Positions 20,656 through 29,928 of a stretch of DNA of 64,000 nucleotides are shown here, in pieces (the first letter of the stretch is position 1; each line of letters begins with the position of its first letter). This DNA comes from Janthinobacterium sp. TND4EL3 (GTDB lineage Bacteria; Pseudomonadota; Gammaproteobacteria; Burkholderiales; Burkholderiaceae_D): positions 738,075 through 802,074 of the forward strand of contig NZ_FTMV01000001.1 of NCBI RefSeq assembly GCF_900156175.1. The letters are read 5' to 3'. The notes under the pieces are model-generated. The model saw nothing but the letters and a program-made list of their open reading frames with translations, had not been told where the DNA came from and ran no database searches. The position numbers were made by a program, and so were the translations under genes.

Positions 20656-21903
20656 TCAGCTCGCCATGCCGCGCAAGATCAAGCCCGTGATGTAGGCGCC
20701 ATAGGTGCCCAGCGCGTAGCCAAGCACGGCCAGCAGCACGCCGACGGGGGCCAGGGCCGGGTGGAAGGCGCTGGCGATGACGGGGGCCGAGGCGGCGCCG
20801 CCGATGTTCGCTTGCGATCCCACGGCCATGAAGAACAGCGGTGCGCGGATCAGCTTGGCGACGAGCAGCATCAGGCCGCCGTGCACGGCGATCCAGATCA
20901 TGCCCAGCAGGAACAGGAAGGGCTTGTCGAGCAGGGCTTTCAAGTCCATGTGCATGCCGATGGTCGCCACCAGCACGTACAGCATGGCCGAGCCGATGGT
21001 CGAGGCGCCCGCGCCTTCCAGGCTGCGCGCCCGGGTAAAGCTCAGCAGCAGGCCGAAGGTGGTGGCCAGCACGACGATCCAGAAGAAGTTCGACGTCAGG
21101 CTGTAATCCTGCAAGCGCCATTCTGCCGGCAGCGTGTTGATCCAGCTGATGATGGGGCCGGCCAGGAAGTGCGACAGGCCCGTCACGCCCAGGCCCACGC
21201 CGAGGATGATCATGATGTCGGTCAGATTGGCCACGCGCGCGTGCTGGGCACGGTAGCTTTCGATGCTGTCCTTGAGCGCATTGATGGCGGACAAATCGGC
21301 ACCGGTCCAGCGGTCGAAGGCACCCGCGCGGCCTGCCAGGAACAGCAGCACGGCAGTCCAGACGTTGGCCACCAGCACGTCGACGGCGACGAACTGGCCG
21401 AACAGCGTGGCGTCCACTTCAAACACTTCCTTCATGGCGGCCTGGTTGGCGCCGCCGCCTATCCACGAGCCGGCGACGGTCGTCATGCCGCGCCAGGTGT
21501 CGCCCGCCACCGTTTCCGGGTGGATCAAACGCAGGGCCTCGAACGAGACGAGGGCGCCCAGCATGACGCCGAGTGTTCCTGTAAGAAACATGATGATGGC
21601 CTTGGGGCCGAGGCGGATGATGCCGCCGAAATCGATGGCCACGCACAGCAGCACCAGCGCGCTGGGCAGCAGATAGTCGCGTGCCACGGCGTACAGGCCG
21701 GAAGCATTGCCGTCGATGATGCCAAACGTGTTGAGCAGCGCCGGGATCAGGTAGCACATCAACAGGGAAGGGATATATGTGTAAAACTTTTTCCAGAAGC
21801 CATTGGTGCGGGAGGCGGTCCAGAAGACGCCTCCCAGGGTCATGGCGAGCAGGCCGAGGACGACGGCGTCATTGGTGATGAGGGCAGGTGTGGCAGGTGG
21901 CAT
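20656..21903 (-). CDS. DUF819 family integral membrane protein (putative transporter)
   Basis: About 415 aa with ten or more hydrophobic segments, for example AVVLGLLAMTLGGVFW, YLLPSALVLLCVAIDFGGI, AIIMFLTGTLGVMLGALVSFEAL and FLFLLGMIWIAVHGGLMLLVAKLI. Conserved glycine-rich re-entrant-like stretches are GSWIGGGANQAAMKE and GSQANIGGAASAPVIASAFHPALAPVGVLLAVLGYALGTYGAY. These mark the DUF819 family, which resembles anion/solute carriers with two inverted halves. The substrate is unknown. I start at MPPATPAL, since the upstream 27 codons are not conserved-looking; its ribosome site is weak. Confidence 0.87.
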   Translation of the reverse strand: MPPATPALITNDAVVLGLLAMTLGGVFWTASRTNGFWKKFYTYIPSLLMCYLIPALLNTFGIIDGNASGLYAVARDYLLPSALVLLCVAIDFGGIIRLGPKAIIMFLTGTLGVMLGALVSFEALRLIHPETVAGDTWRGMTTVAGSWIGGGANQAAMKEVFEVDATLFGQFVAVDVLVANVWTAVLLFLAGRAGAFDRWTGADLSAINALKDSIESYRAQHARVANLTDIMIILGVGLGVTGLSHFLAGPIISWINTLPAEWRLQDYSLTSNFFWIVVLATTFGLLLSFTRARSLEGAGASTIGSAMLYVLVATIGMHMDLKALLDKPFLFLLGMIWIAVHGGLMLLVAKLIRAPLFFMAVGSQANIGGAASAPVIASAFHPALAPVGVLLAVLGYALGTYGAYITGLILRGMAS

Positions 21904-22086
21904 CGGGGATTCCGGTGAACGTGTCAGGAACGCACCGGGATCCGATAACGGCCCCGGGCGCAGGGTGGCCGTATCGTATAGCAATGTTGAGGCTTAAACA
22001 AATTGTTTAAGCGGTGGTCTGCAGATTTTTTCTTGTCAAATCAAACACTTGTGGACTGCTCGCCACCGTGTGCAGCAGACTGGCGG

Positions 22087-23448
22087 TTACAAATAGCGGG
22101 CCAGCAAGGCTTTATTCAGCGCTCCGTCGAGTTCGATGCGCACGAAGTGGCCGCTGCCTGGCGCCACCTGGATCTCGCTGCCGTCATCGGCCAGCATGCG
22201 CGCTATCGTGAAGTCGCGGTTGCCGCCCGGGTGCAGGGCTTCGATGCGGTCACCCACGGCGAAGCGGTTTTTGACTTCCACCCTGGCCCAGCCATCGGCC
22301 ACGCTCAGCACGTCGCCCACGTACTGGCTGCGGTCGGCCTCGGACGCGCCGCGCATGTAGTTCTGGTGCGTCTGCGTGTGGTGGCGCTGATAAAAACCGT
22401 CCGTGTAGCCGCGGTTGGCCAGGCCTTGCAGCTGGCCCAGCAGGCTGATATCGAAAGGGCGGCCCGCCACGGCGTCGTCGATGGCCTGGCGGTAGACCTG
22501 TGCCGTGCGCGCCGCGTAGTACAGCGACTTGGTGCGCCCCTCGACCTTCAGCGAATCGACGCCGATCTTGACCAGGCGCTCGATATGCTCGACGGCGCGC
22601 AAGTCCTTCGAATTCATGATGTAGGTGCCGTGCTCGTCTTCGAGGATGGGCAGCAGCTGGCCCGGGCGCTGGGCTTCCTCGATGAAATACGGCTGGTCGG
22701 CCAGCGGGTGGCGCGGCTGCTGGTGCAGGGCGGAAAACGCATTGTTGTCGGCTTCGGCCAGCGCCTGGTGAAATTCCAGCGGCACCACCTGCATGGCGCC
22801 CAGGTCGCCGCTGGCGTCTTCGGCCGCATTCTTGACCTTGTAATCCCAGCGGCAGGAATTCGTGCACGTGCCCTGGTTCGGGTCGCGGTGGTTGAAATAG
22901 CCGGACAGCAGGCAGCGGCCCGAATAGGCGATGCACAGGGCGCCGTGGACGAACACTTCCAGTTCCATTTCCGGGCAGCGCTGGCGGATTTCCTCGATCT
23001 CGTCGAGCGACAGTTCGCGCGACAGGATCACGCGCGTCAGGCCCATGCGGTGCCAGAACTTGACGTCGGCCCAGTTGACGGCGTTCGCCTGCACGGACAG
23101 GTGGATGGGAATCTCCGGCCACTTGTCGCGCACCATCATGATCAAGCCCGGATCGGCCATGATCAGGGCGTCGGGGCGCATGGCGATCACCGGTTCCATG
23201 TCGCGCAAATACGTTTTCAGCTTGGCGTTGTGGGCAAAGATATTGCTGGCGACAAAGAATTGCTTGCCGCGCGCATGCGCACCGTCAATGCCCTCCTGCA
23301 AGGCTTGCAAGGTCGAAAAGTCGTTATTGCGCACGCGCAAACTGTAGCGTGGCTGGCCCGCGTAGACGGCGTCGGCGCCATAGTCGAAGGCGGCATGCAT
23401 CTTGGCCAGGGAGCCGGCAGGCAGGAGGAGTTCGGGAGCGTGGCGCAT
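22087..23448 (-). CDS. yegQ: U32 family protein, tRNA U34 hydroxylation (TrhP/YegQ type)
   Basis: 453 aa, the exact size of E. coli YegQ/TrhP, which takes part in prephenate-dependent 5-hydroxyuridine formation at the wobble position of tRNAs. The N-terminal barrel begins PELLLPAGSLAKMHAAFDYGADAVYAGQPRYSLR. The U32 signature is VFVHGALCIAYSGRCLLSGYFNHRDPNQGTCTNSCRWDY, with the conserved cysteines that bind an Fe-S cluster in relatives. The start at 23448 (MRHAPELLLPAG) matches the domain onset; the ATG 21 codons earlier is less likely. Although labelled peptidase U32, proteolysis is not expected. Confidence 0.92.
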   Translation of the reverse strand: MRHAPELLLPAGSLAKMHAAFDYGADAVYAGQPRYSLRVRNNDFSTLQALQEGIDGAHARGKQFFVASNIFAHNAKLKTYLRDMEPVIAMRPDALIMADPGLIMMVRDKWPEIPIHLSVQANAVNWADVKFWHRMGLTRVILSRELSLDEIEEIRQRCPEMELEVFVHGALCIAYSGRCLLSGYFNHRDPNQGTCTNSCRWDYKVKNAAEDASGDLGAMQVVPLEFHQALAEADNNAFSALHQQPRHPLADQPYFIEEAQRPGQLLPILEDEHGTYIMNSKDLRAVEHIERLVKIGVDSLKVEGRTKSLYYAARTAQVYRQAIDDAVAGRPFDISLLGQLQGLANRGYTDGFYQRHHTQTHQNYMRGASEADRSQYVGDVLSVADGWARVEVKNRFAVGDRIEALHPGGNRDFTIARMLADDGSEIQVAPGSGHFVRIELDGALNKALLARYL

Positions 23449-23540
23449 GGAGGAGGGGCAAAGCCGGCGATTGTAAGCGGGCGGCCGGCGCATTGCATTG
23501 CCCTGGATCAAGGGATTGCAAGGCGCCGCAGCGTGGCACG

Positions 23541-24932
23541 CTAGGCGGCCGGACAGATGTTCTGGTTGGCGCGGAACAGGTTGGCGGGATCGTATTGCTT
23601 CTTGATGCGCGCCAGGCGCGGATAGTTCACGCCATACGCGTCGGCCGTGCGCCCGCCTTCATCCTCGGTCAGGAAATTGACGTACACGCTGCCCGTCGCA
23701 TACGGTGCGGCTTCGTTGAAGAAGTCGCGTGCCCAGGCGATGCAGCGCGCGTCATCGGCCGGTTCGTCCCAGCGCGTGTGCACGTTCATCACGTACAGGG
23801 CGTCGCGGTGCGGATAGGCCGTATCCTGCGGCGCCGGCCGGCTCGCCTGCGCGCCCAGCAGGCCGAGGAAGATTTCGCATTGCGGCGTCGGCAGCTTGCC
23901 CGCGTGGCGGATGACGGTATCGATGGCCGCGTCGCTGAGCTGCGTGAAGTTATGCGATTTCCAGTAGTTGAGCGCGCCCGGCGTGAGCAGCGCATCGAAT
24001 GCCTGCTGCCAGGCCGTGTACGGCATCTTCCCCAGGTGCATGCCCAGCGGCTGGCCGAAGCTGCCGATGCGCTCGATGGCCTCCTGCATGGCGGTCGACT
24101 GCACGGGCGAAAAGACGGGCAGCACGAGCACGTCCTGGCCATGCACGTCCGGTGCCAGGAAGGGCAGCGGCGGTGCCTTGCGCAAGACGGCCCAGACGGT
24201 CAGTTCATCGGGCATGCCATCGACGAAATCGCGGTATTTCGTCAGCACCTCCTTCGCTTGCGCGTAGGGGAAGACGATGAGGCCCGCCGTGATTTCCGGC
24301 CCCACCGGATGCAGCTGGAATTCGAAGCGCGTGACCACGCCGAAGTTGCCGCCGCCGCCGCGCAAGGCCCAGAACAGGTCGGGATGCCCGGTTGCGCTGG
24401 CATGCAGGAATTGTCCGTCGGCCGTGACGACGTCGGCCGCCAGCAGGTTGTCCGCCGCCAGGCCCAGTGTGCGGCTGAGCCAGCCAAAACCGCCGCCCAG
24501 GGCCAGCCCCGCCACGCCCGTGGTGGAATTGATGCCCAGCGGCGTAGCCAGGCCGAACGCCTGCGCCTCGTGGTCGAAGTCGTGCAAGGTGGCGCCGCCT
24601 TCGACATGGGCGCGCCGCTGTTGCGGATCGATATGCACCGAGCGCATGTTCGACAGGTCGATCACCAGCCCGTCGTTGCACAGGGCGCTGCCGGCGATAT
24701 TGTGGCCGCCGCCCCGCACGGCAAGGGGCAGGCCGTGGTCGCGCGCCCAGGACAGTGAAGCGCGCACGTCCGCCGTGCCCGCGCAGCGCACGATGAGGGC
24801 CGGATGCCGGTCGATCATCGCATTCCAGACGGCGCGCGCGCTGTCGTAGCCGGCGTCGTTCGCTTGTAAAAGCTGCCCTCTCAATGTGGCTTGCAGCGCA
24901 TTGAAATGGCCATTCGTCAAGGTATTCATCAT
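23541..24932 (-). CDS. FAD-binding oxidoreductase (BBE / PCMH type)
   Basis: 463 aa. The FAD-binding PCMH domain has LPLAVRGGGHNIAGSALCNDGLVIDLSNM, in which the His of GGGHN is the covalent flavin attachment site in relatives. The second segment GVAGLALGGGFGWLSRTLGLAADNLL has no Cys at the position used for bicovalent attachment, so a single His linkage is expected. The C-terminal berberine-bridge segment is YGVNYPRLARIKKQYDPANLFRANQNI. There is no signal peptide, so it is cytosolic. GGGAGG precedes two adjacent ATGs (24932 and 24929); the second has better spacing. It probably oxidises a sugar or small alcohol. Confidence 0.9.
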   Translation of the reverse strand: MMNTLTNGHFNALQATLRGQLLQANDAGYDSARAVWNAMIDRHPALIVRCAGTADVRASLSWARDHGLPLAVRGGGHNIAGSALCNDGLVIDLSNMRSVHIDPQQRRAHVEGGATLHDFDHEAQAFGLATPLGINSTTGVAGLALGGGFGWLSRTLGLAADNLLAADVVTADGQFLHASATGHPDLFWALRGGGGNFGVVTRFEFQLHPVGPEITAGLIVFPYAQAKEVLTKYRDFVDGMPDELTVWAVLRKAPPLPFLAPDVHGQDVLVLPVFSPVQSTAMQEAIERIGSFGQPLGMHLGKMPYTAWQQAFDALLTPGALNYWKSHNFTQLSDAAIDTVIRHAGKLPTPQCEIFLGLLGAQASRPAPQDTAYPHRDALYVMNVHTRWDEPADDARCIAWARDFFNEAAPYATGSVYVNFLTEDEGGRTADAYGVNYPRLARIKKQYDPANLFRANQNICPAA

Positions 24933-25118
24933 GTACCTCCCTACAGTTGCAGGTGCTTGCGGTAAGAGTGACGGAAAACAGGGGACTGTTCCGGCGCGCC
25001 AGCGCGCATGCAGCGCCAGCTAGCGCGTGGTTTCATGATAGGAAGCGGCCAGGCGGTGCGCAAGCAGCGGCACCGGTCAATGGGGAAAGGAAGCGGAGGG
25101 ATTGTCCTGCGCCAAGTT

Positions 25119-25757
25119 TCAGGCGTAAGGCGTGCCCGCCATGGCGGCGTTCAAGCCTGCGTGCCCCTGGTCCACGAGGGCGAGAAAAGCGGCCTTGGCC
25201 AGTTGCGCGTCGCCATGCCGGCGGAAGGCGCGGTGCGCCTCGATGAGGGCCGTGCTCCAGGTGGCCAGCAGCAGGCTGGCCGCCAGCCGGGCGAGGGGAT
25301 CGCCGCTTTCCCGTCCCGTGCCGTCCGTCAGCGCTTGCGCGACCGCTTGCGCCAGCTCGTCGCGGATCGCCCGCGCCCGCGCCTTCAGGGTGTCGCTGGC
25401 CTCGATGGTGGCAATGAAACCCTGGCCGGCGGCGGAAAACGTGACGTAGGGACTGTCCTCGGCCACCAGGCGGTGCGCCAGCAGGCGCAGGGTTTCGATG
25501 GGGGAAACGGCGGGGTCGCGCTGGCGCAAGGCGGCGCGCAGCAGCTCGCGTCCCTCTTCTTCGCGGTCGAAGAACATGTCTTCCTTGCGGGGGAAGTGGT
25601 TGAACACGGTCATGCGCCCGACATTGGCGGCCGCCGCGATCTCGTCCACCGTCACCTGCTCGAAGCCGTGCACGAAGAACAAGCGCGTGGCGGCATTCGA
25701 GATGGCTTGCCGAGTGGCAAGGCGTTTACGGGAGCGGAGGTCGGCAGGTATCGTCAT
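25119..25757 (-). CDS. TetR-family transcriptional repressor
   Basis: 212 aa from MTIPADL. The N-terminal TetR HTH reads ATRQAISNAATRLFFVHGFEQVTVDEIAAAANVGRMTVFNHFPRKEDMFF, with the recognition helix GRMTVFNHFPRK. The C-terminal ligand/dimerisation domain of about 145 residues is unassigned. It is divergent from the Tet-type MFS pump, and two identical 13-bp palindromes lie between the genes. It is therefore very likely the drug-responsive repressor of that pump and of itself. Confidence 0.92.
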   Translation of the reverse strand: MTIPADLRSRKRLATRQAISNAATRLFFVHGFEQVTVDEIAAAANVGRMTVFNHFPRKEDMFFDREEEGRELLRAALRQRDPAVSPIETLRLLAHRLVAEDSPYVTFSAAGQGFIATIEASDTLKARARAIRDELAQAVAQALTDGTGRESGDPLARLAASLLLATWSTALIEAHRAFRRHGDAQLAKAAFLALVDQGHAGLNAAMAGTPYA

Positions 25758-25779
25758 GTTGCCCCGATCATACACGAAG

Positions 25780-25792
25780 TGTACTGAGTACA
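25780..25792. promoter_or_regulatory. TetR-type operator, site 1
   Basis: TGTACTGAGTACA, a perfect 13-bp palindrome with a central G, 22 bp upstream of the TetR-family start. An identical site lies 54 bp away, next to the MFS gene. Confidence 0.85.
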
Positions 25793-25833
25793 GATAAGGC
25801 TTGGTGGTGCAGCCAGGCTGGGCATACTATTTG

Positions 25834-25846
25834 TGTACTGAGTACA
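25834..25846. promoter_or_regulatory. TetR-type operator, site 2
   Basis: The second exact copy of TGTACTGAGTACA, 16 bp before the MFS start codon, so repressor bound here would block the pump's promoter or its early transcription. The duplicated arrangement is like that of tetR-tetA regions. Confidence 0.85.
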
Positions 25847-25862
25847 TAATTAGATTGAGTAT

Positions 25863-27071
25863 ATGAAAGTATCCATTTCCGTGGCAGCGCTGCCCGTCAT
25901 CTTCGCCACCGTCGCGCTCGACGCCGTCGGCATCGGCCTGATCTTCCCCATCCTGCCGGCGCTGCTGCGCGACGTCACCGGTGCCGATAGCGTGGCGCCG
26001 TACATTGGCATCATGACGGCCCTGTATGCGCTGATGCAGTTCGTTTTTGCGCCCGTGCTGGGCGCGCTGAGCGACCGCCTGGGGCGGCGTCCCGTGCTGC
26101 TGCTCTCCTTGGCGGGCGCGGCCGTCAATTACCTGTTCCTGGCCTTCGCTCCCAGCCTGTGGATGCTGCTGCTGGGGCGCGCCATCGCAGGATTGACGAG
26201 CGCCAATGTGTCCGTGGCCACGGCCTACATCACCGATATTTCCCCCGAAGAAACGCGGGCGCGCCGCTTCGGCTTGCTCAACGCCATGTTCGGCGCCGGC
26301 TTCATCATCGGCCCCGTGCTCGGCGGTGCGCTCGGCGATTACGGGCTGCGTTTGCCGTTCATGGCGGCGGCGATCTTGAATGCCGGCAACTTGCTGCTGG
26401 CATTGCTTGCGCTCCCCGAATCACGCATGCCCACGCGTGAAGCTATCGACCTGGCGGCATTGAATCCCCTGCGCCCGCTGCGCTGGGTTTTGTCTCAGAA
26501 AAGCTTGCTGCCGATCACCGCCATCTTCTTTGCCTTCAGCGCGGCCGGCGAAGTGTATGGCGTCTGCTGGGCGCTGTGGGGCCACGATGCGTTCGAGTGG
26601 AACGGGCTGTGGATCGGCCTGTCGCTGGGCGCCTTCGGCGTGTGCCAGGCGCTGGCCCAGGCTTTTCTGCCCGGTCCGGCCGTTAAGCTGCTGGGCGAGC
26701 GCGCCGCCATCCTGGCGGGCGTGGCCAGCGCCTGCGTGGCCCTGGTCGTCATGGCCTTCGCCACCTGCAGCTGGATGATTTTCGCCATCATGCCCGTGTT
26801 CGCCCTGGGCGGCATCGGCGCGCCGGCCCTGCAGTCGCTGGCCACGCGGCAAGTGGCCGACGACCGGCAAGGCCAGTTCCAGGGCGTGCTGGCCTCGGCC
26901 GTGAGCCTGGCGTCCGTGCTGTGTCCACTGGTGTTTTCCAGCATCTATTTTGGCGTGAGGGCGCACTGGCCCGGCGCCGTCTGGCTGTCGGTGATCGTCG
27001 TGTATGCGGCGCTGGTGCCGCTCGTGCTGGCCCTGGACGTGACAACGCCAGCCCGCGAGCTGGCGTCCTGA
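25863..27071 (+). CDS. Tet-type MFS drug efflux transporter
   Basis: 402 aa with 12 predicted membrane helices. Features of the TetA/Tet group: the N-terminal LDAVGIGLIFPILPALLRDV, the motif A loop GALSDRLGRRPVLLLSL between TM2 and TM3, the motif C-like GFIIGPVLGGALGDYGLRLPF, and the second-half loop LGERAAILAGVASA. It is a proton-coupled antiporter exporting hydrophobic drugs. Whether tetracycline is a substrate cannot be told. The last codons form a hairpin (ACGCCAGC at 27045-27052 pairing with GCTGGCGT at 27059-27066) that may aid termination. Controlled by the divergent TetR. Confidence 0.9.
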   Translation: MKVSISVAALPVIFATVALDAVGIGLIFPILPALLRDVTGADSVAPYIGIMTALYALMQFVFAPVLGALSDRLGRRPVLLLSLAGAAVNYLFLAFAPSLWMLLLGRAIAGLTSANVSVATAYITDISPEETRARRFGLLNAMFGAGFIIGPVLGGALGDYGLRLPFMAAAILNAGNLLLALLALPESRMPTREAIDLAALNPLRPLRWVLSQKSLLPITAIFFAFSAAGEVYGVCWALWGHDAFEWNGLWIGLSLGAFGVCQALAQAFLPGPAVKLLGERAAILAGVASACVALVVMAFATCSWMIFAIMPVFALGGIGAPALQSLATRQVADDRQGQFQGVLASAVSLASVLCPLVFSSIYFGVRAHWPGAVWLSVIVVYAALVPLVLALDVTTPARELAS

Positions 27072-27100
27072 ACTATCCAACCGGCAAGACCGGCGCGCAC

Positions 27101-27349
27101 CTAGTGGGTGTGCGCAGCGCTGCCGCTGCTGCCGGCCTGGCCGCTCATGGGCAGGTGTTCGGGCGGCATGCCGTCCTTGAACAGCTGACGCAGCTGCTGG
27201 CGCAGCTCCGGCGTGTCGTCGTGATGGTGCACCGAGACCGCGTGCTGCACGGCAATACCCAATAATTCTTCCTCGCTGTCGGCCGAGATGGCCACCGAGC
27301 AATGCGTGTCGCTGGGGAATTCCCGGCAATCGATGAATTTGCGCGTCAT
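27101..27349 (-). CDS. DUF1059-like small cytosolic protein
   Basis: 82 aa from an ATG with AAGGAG at good spacing. It reads TRKFIDCREFPSDTHCSVAISADSEEELLGIAVQHAVSVHHHDD, the DUF1059 pattern of a CR...C start, an acidic helix and an HAxxxH segment. It is rich in His (HHHDD and a terminal HTH), suggesting metal binding; that is inference. Function unknown. It is convergent with the MFS pump and 72 bp upstream of fadE in the same direction. Confidence 0.78.
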   Translation of the reverse strand: MTRKFIDCREFPSDTHCSVAISADSEEELLGIAVQHAVSVHHHDDTPELRQQLRQLFKDGMPPEHLPMSGQAGSSGSAAHTH

Positions 27350-27421
27350 GATCGACTCCTTTCTGCAAGAAACGGGCACAGCACCCGTTCAACCTCAGTA
27401 TAGGCCGCAAACCGGCCGGGC

Positions 27422-29785
27422 CTAGGCCGCGCGGCTTTCGCCAGCATCATCTGGAAGGCGTGCGGCGCCGTCGCCTGCCTGGTGCGCCGCATCGGGCGCA
27501 AAATCGTTGACCTGTATCAAACCGTCGACCAGGCGCGCATATTCCAGCAAGGTATTGTGCTCCTGGCAGCTGATGGTGCCTGCCGCCTTGGCCGCAGCCA
27601 GCCACGGCTGCATGGCGGACAGGCTTTGCGGCAGGTGCCGCAGGGCCGCGCCTTCGGGCGTGTCTTTCAGGCGCTTTTCGATGGACAGTACTTCCGGCAG
27701 CAGGGCCAGCGCCCGCTCGGCGCCGGCCACGGGATCGGCCGCATCCTGCGCCACGAAGCCGTCGGCCAGCAGGCGTTCGCGGTCGGCGCCCGGTGTTTGC
27801 AGGGCCAGCGCCACCTCGCTGCCCAGCTCGTCGGACGGCGGACGGTGGGGCAGGCCGAACGGGAACAGCAAGGTGCGCAGCAGCACGGCCAGCACGCGCG
27901 CGGGGAAATTGTCGAGCACGCCCGTCAAGCCTTGCTGTGCCTTGACCAGCGCATCCTGCAGCGACCAGTGCACATAGGGCAGGTCGGCCTCGGGCCGGCC
28001 ATCGTCTTCGTAGCGCTTCAGCACGGACGACGCCAGGTACAGCTGCGAGACCACGTCGCCCAGCCGGGCGGACAGCCGCTCGCGGCGCTTGAGTTCGCCA
28101 CCGAGCACGAACATCGACATATCCGTCATGACGGCAAACGCCGTCGACAGCCGTGTCAGGGCGCGGTAGTAGGGCGCCAGCGCGGGCGCGCCCGCATCGG
28201 GCACGGCCGCCAGGCGCGCGCCGCCGAGGCCGTACCACAGCCCCCTTGCCAGGTTGCCCAGCACAAAGCCCACGTGGCCGAAGAAGGCCGCATCGAAATC
28301 GCGCAGGGCCTGGCGGCCGTCGCTTGCACTGACGGCGGCCATTTCCCTCAGTACATAAGGGTGCGCGCGGATGGCGCCCTGGCCGAAGATGATCAGGCTG
28401 CGCGTGAGGATGTTGGCGCCTTCGACGGTGATGGCGATGGGAATCTGCTGGTAGGCGCTGGCAAGGAAGTTGTTGGGGCCGCTGCAGATGCCCTTGCCGC
28501 CGAGAATATCCATGCCGTCATTGACGAGCGCGCGGCCCCGTTCCGTGACGTGGTATTTGACGATGGCGGAAATGACGGCCGGCTTTTCGCCCAGGTCCAC
28601 CCCCAGCGCCGACAGCGTGCGGGCCGCGTCCATCAGGTACAGGTTGGCACCCATGCGCGCCAGCGCTTCCTGCACCCCTTCGAACTTACCGATGGGCATG
28701 TTGAACTGGCGCCGCACGGCCGCATACGCGCCGGTGCCGCGCACGGCCATCTTGCCCATGCCCACGCTGGACGAGGGCAGCGAGATGGCGCGTCCGGCCG
28801 CCAGGCATTCCATCAGCATGCGCCATCCCTTGCCCACTTGGGCCTGGCCGCCGATGACCCAGCCGATGGGAATGAAGACATCGTGGCCGGAAGTCGGGCC
28901 GTTCTGGAAGGCGGCGTTCAGGGGGTGGTGGCGCCGGCCGATCACCACGCCGTCGTGGCTGGCGGGGATCAGCGCGCAGGTGATGCCCGGTGCGTCGTTG
29001 TCGGACAGCAAGTGGTCGGGATCGCTGGTCTGGAATGCCAGACCCAGCAAGGTCGCCACGGGCGCCAGGGTGATGTAGCGCTTGTTCCAGCTGAGGCGCA
29101 AACCCAGGGTAGCTCTCCCCTCGTGCACGCCCATGCAGACGACGCCCAGGTCGGGAATGGCGGCCGCATCGGAACCCGCATACGGGCTGGTCAGGGCAAA
29201 GCAGGGAATCTCCGTGCCGGCGGCCAATCGCGGCAGATAATGGTTTTTCTGTTCTTCGGTGCCGTAGTGCAACAACAACTCGGCCGGTCCCAGCGAATTG
29301 GGCACCATCACGGTCACGGCCAGCGCCGAGCAGCGGCTCGACAGTTTCATCACCACTTGCGAATGCATGTAGGCGGAGAATTGCTTGCCGCCGTATTGCT
29401 TGGGGATGATCATGCCGAGGAAACCCTGGCTTTGCATGTAGGCCCAGGCTTGCGGTGGCAAGTCGAGTTGCTGCTGGGTTTCCCAGTCGTTGACCAGCTC
29501 GCACAGATGTTCGACGTCGTGGTCAAGAAAGTGGCGCTCTTCGGCGCTGAGGGCGGGCGGCGCATAGGCCAGCAATTTGGACCAGTCGGGCCGGCCGGAA
29601 AACAGGTCGGCATCCCACCACGTCGTGCCCGCCTCAAGCGCGTCGCGCTCCGTATCGGACATCGTCGGCAAGATGCGCTTGAACAGGGCCAGCAGGTGCG
29701 GGGTAATCAGTGCGCGGCGCACAGGGCCGGGCGCGAACAGTAAAACCAGGCCCAGCAGGGCCACCAGCAGTATGAGCGTCAGCAT
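27422..29785 (-). CDS. fadE: Acyl-CoA dehydrogenase FadE
   Basis: 787 aa, close to E. coli FadE (814). It catalyses the first, FAD-dependent step of fatty-acid beta-oxidation. The N-terminal membrane helix is MLTLILLVALLGLVLLFAPGPV. The middle carries the acyl-CoA dehydrogenase core: FLGMIIPKQYGGKQFSAY, PCFALTSPYAGSDAAAIPD, and the flavin-contacting YAAVRRQFNMPIGKFEGVQEALARMG. The long C-terminal DUF1974-type extension typical of FadE follows. AGGGAG precedes the ATG. The two enoyl-CoA hydratase-fold genes elsewhere in the window are not linked to it. Confidence 0.93.
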   Translation of the reverse strand: MLTLILLVALLGLVLLFAPGPVRRALITPHLLALFKRILPTMSDTERDALEAGTTWWDADLFSGRPDWSKLLAYAPPALSAEERHFLDHDVEHLCELVNDWETQQQLDLPPQAWAYMQSQGFLGMIIPKQYGGKQFSAYMHSQVVMKLSSRCSALAVTVMVPNSLGPAELLLHYGTEEQKNHYLPRLAAGTEIPCFALTSPYAGSDAAAIPDLGVVCMGVHEGRATLGLRLSWNKRYITLAPVATLLGLAFQTSDPDHLLSDNDAPGITCALIPASHDGVVIGRRHHPLNAAFQNGPTSGHDVFIPIGWVIGGQAQVGKGWRMLMECLAAGRAISLPSSSVGMGKMAVRGTGAYAAVRRQFNMPIGKFEGVQEALARMGANLYLMDAARTLSALGVDLGEKPAVISAIVKYHVTERGRALVNDGMDILGGKGICSGPNNFLASAYQQIPIAITVEGANILTRSLIIFGQGAIRAHPYVLREMAAVSASDGRQALRDFDAAFFGHVGFVLGNLARGLWYGLGGARLAAVPDAGAPALAPYYRALTRLSTAFAVMTDMSMFVLGGELKRRERLSARLGDVVSQLYLASSVLKRYEDDGRPEADLPYVHWSLQDALVKAQQGLTGVLDNFPARVLAVLLRTLLFPFGLPHRPPSDELGSEVALALQTPGADRERLLADGFVAQDAADPVAGAERALALLPEVLSIEKRLKDTPEGAALRHLPQSLSAMQPWLAAAKAAGTISCQEHNTLLEYARLVDGLIQVNDFAPDAAHQAGDGAARLPDDAGESRAA

Positions 29786-29858
29786 GCGATATCTCCCTGT
29801 GTCATGACGACAGGGTAGGCCGATGCGGCCGATGTTACTGTGCGGTACTGCGCATACG

Positions 29859-29889
29859 CGCAAAGCCAACCGGATCGGTTGGCTTTGCG
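29859..29889 (-). terminator. Strong hairpin downstream of the collagen-like gene
   Basis: 13-bp perfect stem CGCAAAGCCAACC / GGTTGGCTTTGCG with a five-base loop, 40 bp past the collagen-like gene stop and before fadE. It has no T-run, so it is a Rho-type or processing hairpin rather than a classical terminator. Confidence 0.5.
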
Positions 29890-29928
29890 TGGGAACAAGC
29901 TTGCCGATGATGGCCGGCGCTAACAGAA

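Noticed and set aside
27482..29743. 753-codon open frame opposite fadE
   Set aside because: Shadow frame with no recognisable domain; fadE is unmistakable on the minus strand.
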